Shown here one piece after another: positions 18,875 through 27,663 of a stretch of DNA of 64,000 bases. The translations under genes and the position numbers were made by a program. Every line of letters begins with the position of its first letter. Position 1 is the first letter of the stretch. This DNA comes from Porphyromonas sp. HMSC065F10. GTDB taxonomy: Bacteria; Bacteroidota; Bacteroidia; Bacteroidales; Porphyromonadaceae. The DNA lies in the NCBI RefSeq assembly GCF_001808555.1, contig NZ_KV793752.1, positions 63,834 through 127,833 of the forward strand, read 5' to 3'. The notes below the pieces were generated by a model, which saw nothing but the letters and a program-made list of their open reading frames with translations, did no database searches and had not been told where the DNA came from.

Positions 18875-19519
18875 ATGGCTGTAAAATTTCAATACAACAA
18901 AACTTCTCTCCAGAGGCAGAAGAAGGATCTCCACCTCCGAGAGCGAATCCTCCCTACGATTAAGAGTAAGGAGAGTGCGCTTCGTCTCGAGGTGCGGCGG
19001 GTCAAGAAGGAGGTTGAGGATCTCGAGGCTCAGGTAGAGCACAGTATCGAGAATTTCGACACCATGACCGCCCTCTGGAGTGAGTTTGACCCCTCTCTCG
19101 TCAGAGTGGAGGATGTCCATCTCGAGACCCGCAAGGTAGCCGGCATCCCGGTACCGGTGCTGGGCGAGGTAGACTTTGAGGTTCGCCCTTTTAGTCTCCT
19201 TAATACCCCCTCCTGGTATATGGAGGGCACGCAGCTGATAAAGAATCTTGCCACCGTTGGCATCCAAGCTGAGGTGGGACGCCTGGAGCTGGACATCCTG
19301 CAGCATGCCAGACGTAAGACGACGCAGAAGGTCAACCTCTTCGAGAAAGTACAGATCCCCGGTCTCAAGGAGGCAATCCTGAAGATAAAGCGCTATCTTG
19401 AGGACGAAGAATCGCTCTCTAAAGCGTCTCAAAAGATTATGCGTGCTCACCTTGACGAGGAGAAGGAGAAACGCCGCAACGCTATGGAGGCAGAATCTGA
19501 AATGGAAGCAATAGTATGA
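18875..19519 (+). CDS. atpD: V/A-type ATP synthase subunit D (central rotor stalk)
   Basis: Rotor shaft subunit, analogue of F-type gamma. The 214-aa protein has two long helices flanking a short middle part: MAVKFQYNKTSLQRQKKDLH at the start and LFEKVQIPGLKEAILKIKRY near the end, typical of the D family. Its stop overlaps the start of subunit I by four bases. Confidence 0.95.
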   Translation: MAVKFQYNKTSLQRQKKDLHLRERILPTIKSKESALRLEVRRVKKEVEDLEAQVEHSIENFDTMTALWSEFDPSLVRVEDVHLETRKVAGIPVPVLGEVDFEVRPFSLLNTPSWYMEGTQLIKNLATVGIQAEVGRLELDILQHARRKTTQKVNLFEKVQIPGLKEAILKIKRYLEDEESLSKASQKIMRAHLDEEKEKRRNAMEAESEMEAIV

Positions 19520-21372
19520 TAGAGACGATGAATAAGTACTCGTTCCTGGTCTTTGAGCCGGAGTACGAGGCGTTCCTACAGAAATTGCGCTCCTTAGGCG
19601 TGATCCATGTCCGACAGAATAAGGATCCCAATGAGCTCGACCGCATAAGAGAGGTTAAGGCTCGGCAGGACGAGTTGGCCGATCTGCGTAAGAGTCTCGG
19701 CTTCCTTATGGACCAGCACCCGCTTCAGAAGGAGCAGACTCCCGAGGATATCCGCCACATAGACTTCCCTGAGGAGACTCTGACGGACTATGACACCTAC
19801 GTGAACCAGGTCAGTGACCTTGACGCCCGTATCAGGGAGAAGTCGAGGATCCTCTCTGACCTGAAGTCCCAGGAGCATGAGCTCTCATACTGGGGCGACT
19901 TTGATCCGACACTGATCTCTAAGCTTAGAGCCAAGGGGGTCAATATGACCTTCTGGACCGTCCTCTCTCAGAGGTACAATAAGGAGTGGGAGGAGCTCTA
20001 CCATGCGCAGATCATTCAGACTGCCGGTCGCTCCACCTACTTTGTCACCATCACCTCTGAGGACGAGCCTGAGCCGGAGCTTGAGTATGCCGAGCGGGTC
20101 CGTCTACCCGACCGATCCATTAGCTCTCTGAGGGTAGAGAGACAGAGTCTGGAGGAGGAGCTAAGGCTACTGACGGACTCCAAGCTCTACCTCGCTCACC
20201 ACGATCAGATACTCGATAAGCAGGAGGCCCACCTCGCCGATACCTACCAGATGGACAATGCCTACTATCAGGCTGATCGCCTCTATGACGATCGACTGAT
20301 GGTGCTGGAGGGCTATGTCCCCGCCAAGCAGGATGCCGCCATGCAGGCAGCACTCTCAGAGGAGGGTATCGCCTACGTCCAGGAGGAAATTGTCTATGGT
20401 GAGGATGTGCCCATCAAGCTCTCCAATAGTCGCTTTGGCAGGGCCTTTGAGCCTCTGGTAAAGATGTTCTCCCTCCCTAATTACTGGGAGTTTGACCCGA
20501 CACCATTCATCGCACCCTTCTTCATGCTCTTCTTCGGTATGTGCTCGGGAGATGCAGGATACGGGTTGGTAGTGCTGATATTGGCAACGATCTTTAAGCG
20601 CAAGGTGGGTGAGAGTGCCAAGATGTACTTAGAGCTCTTCCAGTGGCTCGGTGGAGCCGCTGTGGTGATGGGATTCCTTGCCGGCACCTTCTTCGGCATT
20701 TCACTCGTCGAGGTCCCCTTCCTCAGTTCGATCAAGGACTTCTTCCTCTCGTCGGATAACCTGATGGTGATCTCCCTAGCGCTGGGACTCGTCCAGATCC
20801 TATTTGCGAAGTATGTGGCTGCCTTCAAGGTTAGACACCAGAGCGGCACCCGCGCTTCGCTCGCCAGCTTCGCTTGGCCAACATTGGTGATCTTTATCGG
20901 GCTTGTGGTCGGGTTACCCGCCCTCAGCATTCAGCTGCCACAGTGGCTTGAGTACACCCTCTGGGGCGTTGTAGGGCTCTGCGTCTTTGCGGTCTTCTTC
21001 CTCAACTCTCCCGGCAAGAGCGTCTTCGTCAATCTTGGCAAAGGGCTGTGGGACACCTACAATACTGCCTCGGGGCTACTGGGAGATACCCTCTCCTATA
21101 TCCGCCTCTTCGCCATCGGTCTGACGGGAGGTATCCTCGGTGGGGTCTTCAATACCCTCACAGAGACCGTCACCTCCTCTATGCCCATTTGGGCAGCGAT
21201 ACCGGTAGGACTGCTAATCCTCGCCTTTGGTCACGGGCTCAATTTCTGCCTCACGATGATCAGCTCGCTTGTCCACCCGGTCAGACTGACCTATGTGGAG
21301 TACTTCAACAACTCTGAGTACGAGGGTGGGGGGACACCTTATACTCCTATTGAGGAGAAGGTCTCCAAGTGA
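19516..21372 (+). CDS. atpI: V/A-type ATP synthase subunit I (membrane a-type subunit)
   Basis: Stator membrane subunit that forms the ion half-channels against the c-ring. The 618-aa protein has a cytoplasmic coiled-coil half (about 1-325) and a membrane half with about seven helices, beginning at FIAPFFMLFFGMCSGDAGYG. The essential arginine is Arg530 in LGDTLSYIRLFAIGL. Coupled to subunit D by overlapping codons; subunit K follows after 49 bases. Confidence 0.95.
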   Translation: MIETMNKYSFLVFEPEYEAFLQKLRSLGVIHVRQNKDPNELDRIREVKARQDELADLRKSLGFLMDQHPLQKEQTPEDIRHIDFPEETLTDYDTYVNQVSDLDARIREKSRILSDLKSQEHELSYWGDFDPTLISKLRAKGVNMTFWTVLSQRYNKEWEELYHAQIIQTAGRSTYFVTITSEDEPEPELEYAERVRLPDRSISSLRVERQSLEEELRLLTDSKLYLAHHDQILDKQEAHLADTYQMDNAYYQADRLYDDRLMVLEGYVPAKQDAAMQAALSEEGIAYVQEEIVYGEDVPIKLSNSRFGRAFEPLVKMFSLPNYWEFDPTPFIAPFFMLFFGMCSGDAGYGLVVLILATIFKRKVGESAKMYLELFQWLGGAAVVMGFLAGTFFGISLVEVPFLSSIKDFFLSSDNLMVISLALGLVQILFAKYVAAFKVRHQSGTRASLASFAWPTLVIFIGLVVGLPALSIQLPQWLEYTLWGVVGLCVFAVFFLNSPGKSVFVNLGKGLWDTYNTASGLLGDTLSYIRLFAIGLTGGILGGVFNTLTETVTSSMPIWAAIPVGLLILAFGHGLNFCLTMISSLVHPVRLTYVEYFNNSEYEGGGTPYTPIEEKVSK

Positions 21373-21421
21373 TATATTATTCTTGACAAAACAATAACAA
21401 ACTCAATAAGTAAATCAATTT

Positions 21422-21871
21422 ATGTCTACTACACTTCTAATGGCCTACCTGGGTATCGCACTGATGGTCGGTCTCGCCGGTATCGGTAGCTGCTATGGTC
21501 TATCCTTTTGCGGTATTACCGCTATCGGGGCAATGCGCAAGGATCCCTCCAAGATGGGTCAGTACATAGGACTCTCAGCGCTTCCCTCTTCTCAGGGTCT
21601 CTATGGATTTGTGGGCTGGTACTTCGCTAGCCAGCATATCGCAGCAGATATGTCTGTACTCTCAGCCACAGCCATCCTCCTCTGTGGTCTGCTCCTCGGA
21701 TCGGTAGGTCTCCTATCAGCTATGAAGCAGGGTAAGGTCCTTGCTCATGGTATTGCTGCCACCGCTGATGGTCACAATGTTTTTGCCATCTCCATGGTCG
21801 AGGCGGTCTTCCCCGAGCTGTACGCGATCCTCGCGCTCCTCGTTACCCTCCTGACCATGTTCTCACTCTGA
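21422..21871 (+). CDS. atpK: V/A-type ATP synthase subunit K (c-ring, double hairpin)
   Basis: Rotor-ring proteolipid with four membrane helices in 149 aa (a duplicated hairpin). The ion-carrying carboxylate appears to be Glu132 in PELYAIL of helix 4. Compared from memory with Enterococcus hirae NtpK, whose Na+ ligands are Leu61, Thr64, Gln65, Gln110 and Glu139, the matching positions here are Leu54, Ser57, Gln58 (LPSSQGLYGF), Gln103 (KQGK) and Glu132. This suggests Na+ coupling. It is the last gene of the operon, followed by a perfect terminator. Confidence 0.94.
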   Translation: MSTTLLMAYLGIALMVGLAGIGSCYGLSFCGITAIGAMRKDPSKMGQYIGLSALPSSQGLYGFVGWYFASQHIAADMSVLSATAILLCGLLLGSVGLLSAMKQGKVLAHGIAATADGHNVFAISMVEAVFPELYAILALLVTLLTMFSL

Positions 21872-21900
21872 TAGGAGAGGCATAATCAATCCTCATCAAG

Positions 21901-21931
21901 GGATGTGTCCAGCTGGACACATCCCTTTTTT
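21901..21931 (+). terminator. Rho-independent terminator of the V/A-ATPase operon
   Basis: A perfect 10-bp stem, GGATGTGTCC (21901-21910) with GGACACATCC (21915-21924), loop AGCT, followed by C and a T6 run. It lies 30 bases after the subunit K stop codon. Confidence 0.95.
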
Positions 21932-22081
21932 ATTTACCGGCAAATCTCTGAAGGAGTCATCCTAAATAGAGGGCAAATGAAATGGGACTCTGCACGGGAT
22001 CGTCCCGCAGGATATACTTGGATAGCGGTCAACCATCCGATGAGTGTAACAAGAACCGAGTGAGTTGGTTGCCCAATAGGC

Positions 22082-22707
22082 TTTTGTCCTGCAGAGGTGA
22101 CGCATTTGAGCCTTACATAAGTCATTCAACTCATCGCTAAGGATGGGGAACAGTGGGCCCCTCTGGGGTGCACTGCGGTTCGTCCGCTACAGCCAAACTC
22201 GTCCGTCTCGCCCGATAAGACAGCGCAACCGGTGTAGAGACGCTCAGAGAGGTGTGTTTTGCATGCCTGTAAAGCTCAAATGCGTTACCCCTAGAGTTTC
22301 ATTCCCTCGGGACTGGAGTTTCATTCCCTCGGGACTGCAGTTCCACCCCCTCGGGACTGAAGTTCCAGCCCCTACGGGACTGGAGTTTCATTCCCTCGGG
22401 ACTGGAGTCTCTCCCACAAGAGACTGTCCCGCATGCCCAGGGCTGATGCATTCGAGCTTTACCGCAAAGGATCTGATACTCGTCAGAGAGACTGATACTC
22501 AGACAATCGGATGGGTGTACTCGCTATAAATATCGGTCATCTCCGATGTGGCGACGGCCCGCAAGGGAGCGGGCTACGGAATAAACACTTATACATCCGC
22601 CTTCGCCACTTCGTGGCTTGACCGATGCCTACGGAACGGACATCCTTGCGGATGCGGTCACGCCGCTGATGGACGACCCTCAAATGCGTCAGCACTGTTT
22701 TGTCCTG
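22082..22707. mobile_element. Composite MITE-like element with 10-bp target duplication
   Basis: TTTTGTCCTG occurs at 22082-22091 and again at 22698-22707 as an exact direct repeat. Directly inside are imperfect inverted ends: CAGAGGTGACGCATTTGAG (22092-22110), and the complement of 22679-22697, CAGTGCTGACGCATTTGAG (17/19). Two more copies lie inside: 22275-22293 (reverse orientation) and CAGGGCTGATGCATTCGAG at 22438-22456 (forward). The layout is therefore two end-bounded units (22092-22293, 202 bp; 22438-22697, 260 bp) flanking a minisatellite. No transposase is encoded. Short GC-rich hairpins lie in the right unit. This structure fills most of the roughly 1-kb gap between the ATPase operon and the debranching-enzyme gene. 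Confidence 0.7.
22294..22426. repeat. 22-nt tandem repeat (minisatellite), about 6 units
   Basis: Units begin at 22294, 22316, 22338, 22360, 22383 and 22405. The first, second and fifth are identical over 22 nt; the others vary, and the fourth has one extra base. The core shared by units 1-5 ends in CGGGACTG. The 22-nt period shifts the reading frame each unit, so it is not coding. The array starts one base after the inward-facing end of the left MITE-like unit. Confidence 0.9.
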
Positions 22708-22738
22708 TTATAAATAGCGAGGAAATCTAAATTGTTTG

Positions 22739-22746
22739 TATATTTG
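22739..22746 (+). promoter_or_regulatory. Candidate -7 box (TATATTTG) for the glycogen/glucan genes
   Basis: TATATTTG matches TAnnTTTG and lies 32 bases after the right target duplication of the composite element and about 120 bases before the debranching-enzyme ATG at 22867. No TTG is found at -33 spacing, so the element insertion may have replaced upstream promoter sequence (inference). Confidence 0.4.
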
Positions 22747-22866
22747 GGGAGAGGAGGGAGTAAGGCACCGATCACACCCTAAGGAATCATAGCAATGCCG
22801 GAGGCATGGGAAAGTACCTTGATGGATTGCCGGATGTCAGACCACGTCACGAAAGTAGCAGAGTAT

Positions 22867-24966
22867 ATGAGTTATCAGAAGTTTGATCGTCGCATTATGA
22901 CCAACTTGGGGACTGCGTTACCCCTCGAGCTTCTTCATGCCAATAGTCGTGGAGCTTACCACTGCTCATCGGTCGTTGGATGCAATACGCGTAAGTACCA
23001 TGGGCTACTGGTGGTGCCGTCTGAGAGCGGTCCCGATCCCGATGTGCTCCTCTCGTCTATGGACGAGACGGTGATCCAGCACGGGGCAGAGTTTCACCTC
23101 GCTGTGCATAAGTATCATGACGGGACCCTGAGTCCAAACGGGCATAAGTATATCCGCGAATTCTCCGTCGAGGAGTGCCCCCGGACGATCTATCGCGTCG
23201 GTGGAGTAGTTCTCTCAAAGGAGATCGTCTTCTCGTCCAAGATCAATCAGCTCCTGATCCGCTACCGCCTCTTGGAGGCGCACTCAGAAACGACTCTGAG
23301 GCTTATGCCTATGCTCGCTTTCCGCACCGTAAGGGAGCTGACACATATCAATGACAAAATCGACTGGAGCTACACCAGTGAGGATCATGGGGTATCCCTT
23401 TGCCTCTATAAGGGGATGCCTCGTCTCTATATGCAGCTCTCCAAGTATGATGCGGTATGGCACCAGGAGCCGACATGGTATAGAGATTTCTTTTACGACA
23501 GAGAGGCGGAGCGGGGCAATGCATGTGTTGAGGACCTGCCTGTCCCTGGTTACTTCTCCCTTAATATTCGCCGAGGAGAGGATATCATCCTATCCGCATC
23601 CGATTGTGCCATTGACCCGGAGACTCTGGAAGAGACGTTTGAGGAGGCCCTCCGGAGCTATGGTGTGGCCGATACCTTTGCCACTTGTCTCAGACGCTCA
23701 GCACGGCAATTTTTCTACGAGCCACGACCGGGGAAGTCTTACCTCAAGGCGGGATACCCATGGTATGGGGTCCGCCTGAGGGATGAGATGGTGGGGCTCA
23801 CAGCGTGCAGCTTTGGTATCGGTGAGCCTGAGCTCTATCATAAAGTGATGGACACGGCTCTGCCTGCGATCTGGTCTTATCTCGATGAGGGAGAGGAAGA
23901 TTCGGTGATCGAGGACATTTGGCAGCCGGACAGTCTCCTCTGGGTTGCTAATGCGATCCAGGACTACTATAGATGGGCAGGTAAGGAGGAGACGAAAAAG
24001 AGATATGGGGCGACACTCAGACGAGCGATCCGCTACATCAGGGAGGGTCGTGTACCCCTGCTTGAGATGCGACGAAATGGTCTGCTATACGCAGATCCAG
24101 GAGAGGCTCGTCGACCGATCACCTGGATGGGAACGATGATTGATGGGGCAGCAGTCGTGGATCGGCGAGGTTATATCGTGGAGTATAATGCTCTGTGGTA
24201 TAATGCTCTCTGTTTCTATCGCTTCCTTTTTGACCTGCAAGAGGACGAGGAGGTGACGGAGCTGATCGATCAGGTACGTGAGAGCTTCATCCGGACCTTT
24301 GTCAATGAGCATGGCTACCTGCTCGACTACGTGGCTGATGGTCGTCCGCTCGACTGGAGCGTCCGTCCGAGTCAGATCATCGCTGTGGGACTAACCTACT
24401 CACCTATGTCTCGCAAGCTGCAGCGATCGGTCCTTGACTATGTGACCAAGGAGTTGCTGACCCCTAAGGGACTGCGCTCACTATCGCCTGTCAGCCCACT
24501 CTATAAAGGCTACGCAGGAGGTAATCAGAGAGAGCGCTACTACGCATATGTACAAGGTGGGGCGTGGCCCTGGACCCTTTACTATTACCTAAGTGCGTAC
24601 CTAAAGCTCTTCAAGCGGACCGGCCTCTTCTTCGTAGACCGGATGCTGATCCCCTTTGAGGAGGAGCTTAGCCTAAATGGCATCGGTACCATCTCGGAGA
24701 TCTATGACGAGACCCCGCCTTACAGAGGGCGGAGTGACCTTTCATTCATGATGAGCGTCTCGGCCATACTCCGCATCGTCAATCGAATGGTGGAGTACAA
24801 GAGTATCTGGGATGAGGAGGGAGACCTCTATGACTCCTTCCTCAGCATGACCTCTCACCACTCCTCTTCGCCTGACCAAGGTCGTGGAGGCGCCGATGAG
24901 GAGGCCGCAGTGACAGAGGAGTCTGAGCGGGGAGATAAGGCTCTCAACACAGAGCGTAAGGAATAA
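22867..24966 (+). CDS. Glycogen debranching enzyme (amylo-alpha-1,6-glucosidase type)
   Basis: Removes alpha-1,6 branches from glycogen or limit dextrin in the cytoplasm. The protein (699 aa from ATG 22867) has an N-terminal beta-rich domain (LELLHANSRGAYHCSSVVGC, NTRKYHGLLV, SSMDETVIQHGAEF) and a C-terminal six-hairpin GDE_C domain (GYPWYGVRLRDEMVGLT, DIWQPDSLLWVANAIQDYYRW, RPSQIIAVGLTYSPM, GYAGGNQRERYYAYVQGGAW). I choose 22867 because related Bacteroides proteins, as I remember them, begin MSY-RFD; an in-frame ATG at 22795 would add 24 residues. The C-terminal 40 residues are acidic and low-complexity. It heads a three-gene alpha-glucan set. Confidence 0.93.
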   Translation: MSYQKFDRRIMTNLGTALPLELLHANSRGAYHCSSVVGCNTRKYHGLLVVPSESGPDPDVLLSSMDETVIQHGAEFHLAVHKYHDGTLSPNGHKYIREFSVEECPRTIYRVGGVVLSKEIVFSSKINQLLIRYRLLEAHSETTLRLMPMLAFRTVRELTHINDKIDWSYTSEDHGVSLCLYKGMPRLYMQLSKYDAVWHQEPTWYRDFFYDREAERGNACVEDLPVPGYFSLNIRRGEDIILSASDCAIDPETLEETFEEALRSYGVADTFATCLRRSARQFFYEPRPGKSYLKAGYPWYGVRLRDEMVGLTACSFGIGEPELYHKVMDTALPAIWSYLDEGEEDSVIEDIWQPDSLLWVANAIQDYYRWAGKEETKKRYGATLRRAIRYIREGRVPLLEMRRNGLLYADPGEARRPITWMGTMIDGAAVVDRRGYIVEYNALWYNALCFYRFLFDLQEDEEVTELIDQVRESFIRTFVNEHGYLLDYVADGRPLDWSVRPSQIIAVGLTYSPMSRKLQRSVLDYVTKELLTPKGLRSLSPVSPLYKGYAGGNQRERYYAYVQGGAWPWTLYYYLSAYLKLFKRTGLFFVDRMLIPFEEELSLNGIGTISEIYDETPPYRGRSDLSFMMSVSAILRIVNRMVEYKSIWDEEGDLYDSFLSMTSHHSSSPDQGRGGADEEAAVTEESERGDKALNTERKE

Positions 24967-24994
24967 GCACCATTAGCAAGACAGGAGTAATCGT

Positions 24995-26257
24995 ATGAAA
25001 GCACTTATGCTTGGCTGGGAGTTTCCCCCTCACATCTCCGGAGGTCTCGGGACTGCTACCTATGGCATCACCAAGGGACTTTCCTCGCAGGAGGATATGG
25101 ACATTACACTTATGCTGCCTGCCCCATCCGGAGATGAGGACAGCTCATACATGAGTATCATCGGAGCCAGCGAGGTGCCGATCGTCTATCAGGATCCCTC
25201 AAGAGAGTACCTTGAGGAGCGGATCGGTCGCGTGATGACCCCGGAGATGTACTATCACTTGAGGGATCACATCTATGCGGACTTTAGGTATATGCTGACG
25301 GACGATATAGGGTGCATCCAATTCTCAGGAAAGTATGGGGACAACCTTATCGATGAGATCAACAACTACTCTATTGTCGCAGGTGTCGTCGCACGTGCCG
25401 ATCACTACGATCTGATACACGCTCACGACTGGGTGACCTATCCAGCCGGAATACACGCTAAGCAAGTCCTCGGAGTACCACTCGTGATCCATGTACACGC
25501 CACAGACTTTGATCGCAGTCGTGGCAACGTCAATCCTACAGTCTACGCCATTGAGAAGGATGGCATGGACCATGCTGATCATATCATGTGTGTGAGCGAG
25601 CTGACGCGCCGGACAGTGATCGAGAAGTATCATCAAGATCCCGCTAAGGTGACCGCTGTACACAACGCCGTGATCCCTCTTGAGGAGTCAATCCTCAATA
25701 TCCCGGATAAGCGAGGTGTTAAGGATAAAGTGATAACCTTCCTCGGTCGACTGACAATGCAGAAGGGGCCTGAGTACTTTGTGGAGGCAGCAGCACGTGT
25801 GCTGGCAAAGAAGAGAGATGTGCGCTTCGTTATGGCCGGGAGCGGAGACAAGATGGATGAGATGATCCGCCTGGTTGCGGAGAAGCGCATCTCGGACCGC
25901 TTCCACTTCACAGGCTTTATGAAAGGTCGTCAGGTGTATGAGGTATACCATGCCAGCGATGTCTACGTGATGCCCTCTGTGTCGGAGCCCTTTGGGATTA
26001 CCCCCCTTGAGGCGATGCAGTGTGGCGTCCCCTGTATCATCTCTAAGCAGTCAGGCTGCTCTGAGATACTCACCTATGCGATCAAGCTCGACTACTGGGA
26101 TGTTGATGCTATGGCGGACGCGATGTACGCTCTCGTCACCTATCCTGCTCTTCACGATCTCCTCTCCAAGAGGGGGCTGGATGAGGTAGCCGGGATCACT
26201 TGGGATAAAGTGGCGCTCAAGATACGTGGTCTCTACGATCAGGTCCTTGGACGGTGA
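24995..26257 (+). CDS. GT4-type glycosyltransferase, probable glycogen synthase
   Basis: Retaining GT-B glycosyltransferase of 420 aa. The N-terminus MKALMLGWEFPPHISGGLGT carries the GGLG sugar-nucleotide loop seen in glycogen synthases. The C-terminal Rossmann half has FLGRLTMQKGPEYFVEAAAR and the EPFGITPLEAMQCG motif with the E-x7-E pair. DLIHAHDW is the usual inter-domain segment. It lies 28 bases after the debranching enzyme and before a GH57 enzyme, so alpha-glucan elongation is the likely role. The family also includes other glucosyl- and mannosyltransferases, so the exact product is inferred. Confidence 0.87.
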   Translation: MKALMLGWEFPPHISGGLGTATYGITKGLSSQEDMDITLMLPAPSGDEDSSYMSIIGASEVPIVYQDPSREYLEERIGRVMTPEMYYHLRDHIYADFRYMLTDDIGCIQFSGKYGDNLIDEINNYSIVAGVVARADHYDLIHAHDWVTYPAGIHAKQVLGVPLVIHVHATDFDRSRGNVNPTVYAIEKDGMDHADHIMCVSELTRRTVIEKYHQDPAKVTAVHNAVIPLEESILNIPDKRGVKDKVITFLGRLTMQKGPEYFVEAAARVLAKKRDVRFVMAGSGDKMDEMIRLVAEKRISDRFHFTGFMKGRQVYEVYHASDVYVMPSVSEPFGITPLEAMQCGVPCIISKQSGCSEILTYAIKLDYWDVDAMADAMYALVTYPALHDLLSKRGLDEVAGITWDKVALKIRGLYDQVLGR

Positions 26258-26310
26258 TGTACCCCCTGATACCTTTTTTGAATAACCTGCCAGATAGATA
26301 AACTCTCACT

Positions 26311-27645
26311 ATGGATAAGAAAAAACTCTGCCTCGTCTTTCAGCTGCATCAGCCTTTCCGCCTGAAGCGCTACCGATTTTTCGACATAGGTAATGACCAC
26401 TATTACTTCGATGACTTTCTCAACGAGCAGTATATGAGGTCTGCTGCCGAGCGATCCTATTTGCCGGCTAATAAGATGATCTACGACCTGATCCAAGAGT
26501 CAAAGGGTAGGGTGAAGGTCGCTTTCGCTATCTCCGGAACTGCTTTGGATCAGATAGAGATGTACACGCCGGAGCTAATCGACAGCTTCCGTAAGCTCAC
26601 TGAGACCGGATGCGTGGAGTTACTGGCAGAGCCTTACGCCCATAGTCTATCCTCTCTTGCACCGTCCAAGGCGGAGTTTAAGGGTCAGGTGGGGATGCAT
26701 GTCACGGCTCTCAAGGCGATATTCAATTACGAGCCAAAGGTGCTACGCAACACCGAGCTCCTCTTTGATGACGACATTGCTCTTGCAGTCTCGGAGATGG
26801 GATTCCACGGAATGCTTACCGAGGGTGCTAAGCATGTGCTGGGGTGGAAGAGTCCCGACTTCGTCTACCAAAGTGCAGTAGTGCCTGAGCTTCATCTCCT
26901 GATGAGGCATGCCGCTCTCTCGGAGGACCTCTCTCGACGCTTCTGCGATCAGAGCTGGGACGAGTATCCGCTGACAGCCGACAAGTACGCCTCTTGGCTC
27001 GCTGATCGGGGCAAGGGGGAGCAGGTGACCTACCTCGATATGAGCTATGATGTGCTGGGCAATCTCTGCCCTGCCACATCGGGCATCTTTGACTTCTTCC
27101 GAGCACTTCCGGAGTACATCGAGCGAGCCGGGCTAGAGATGGCGACACCATCTGAGGTCTTTGCTCAGCTCCGGCCGGAGGATGAGATCAGCGTTCTAGA
27201 CACCATCTCTTGGTCGGAGGAGGAGAAGACGACAAAGTCTTGGCTCGGTAACATCCTCCAGCAGGAGGCCTTCGGCAAGCTGGTAGAGTGGGCAGAGCGG
27301 ACCCGTATGAGTGGCAATAGGCGAATCAAGCAAGACTGGGCCTACCTCCAGAGCAGCGACCACTTCCTCTATATGTCCACAGCTATGGAGAATAAGGACA
27401 CAGGTCTCTATAGTCCATACGGCAGTCCCTACGACGCCTTTAATAACTACATGAACGTGCTGAGCGACTTCCACCTCCGCGTAGAGGAGGAGTACCCCAG
27501 CTCAATTGAGAATGAGGAGCTCAATGCGCTCCTCAAGACGATCGAGAACCAGGGCGAGGAGATCACAGCACTACAGGAGGAGCTCCATAAGCTGAGAGCG
27601 GAAAAACCTGCCAAGCGCACCGGAACTGCCAAGAAAGCAAAGTAA
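26311..27645 (+). CDS. GH57 alpha-amylase-like glucan hydrolase
   Basis: Family GH57 enzyme of 444 aa, probably intracellular since no signal peptide is present. The N-terminal HQPFRLKRYRFFDIGNDHYY is region 1 of GH57; VELLAEPYAHSLSSL and DEISVLDTISWSEEEKTTKSWLG follow. The C-terminal 50 residues form a charged coiled coil (LNALLKTIENQGEEITALQE) and a Lys-rich end. With the debranching enzyme and GT4 synthase upstream, it fits glycogen turnover. GH57 includes amylases, branching enzymes and 4-alpha-glucanotransferases; I cannot decide among them. Confidence 0.87.
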   Translation: MDKKKLCLVFQLHQPFRLKRYRFFDIGNDHYYFDDFLNEQYMRSAAERSYLPANKMIYDLIQESKGRVKVAFAISGTALDQIEMYTPELIDSFRKLTETGCVELLAEPYAHSLSSLAPSKAEFKGQVGMHVTALKAIFNYEPKVLRNTELLFDDDIALAVSEMGFHGMLTEGAKHVLGWKSPDFVYQSAVVPELHLLMRHAALSEDLSRRFCDQSWDEYPLTADKYASWLADRGKGEQVTYLDMSYDVLGNLCPATSGIFDFFRALPEYIERAGLEMATPSEVFAQLRPEDEISVLDTISWSEEEKTTKSWLGNILQQEAFGKLVEWAERTRMSGNRRIKQDWAYLQSSDHFLYMSTAMENKDTGLYSPYGSPYDAFNNYMNVLSDFHLRVEEEYPSSIENEELNALLKTIENQGEEITALQEELHKLRAEKPAKRTGTAKKAK

Positions 27646-27663
27646 GAGCGAGAGAGCTAAGCA

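Noticed and set aside
22294..22426. Possible CRISPR array
   Set aside because: The repeats are directly head to tail with no unique spacers, and there are no cas genes in the window.
22143..22529. 128-codon plus-strand frame across the minisatellite
   Set aside because: It runs through the 22-nt tandem repeat, whose period is not a multiple of three, and through element ends; composition and lack of any recognisable motif argue against a gene.
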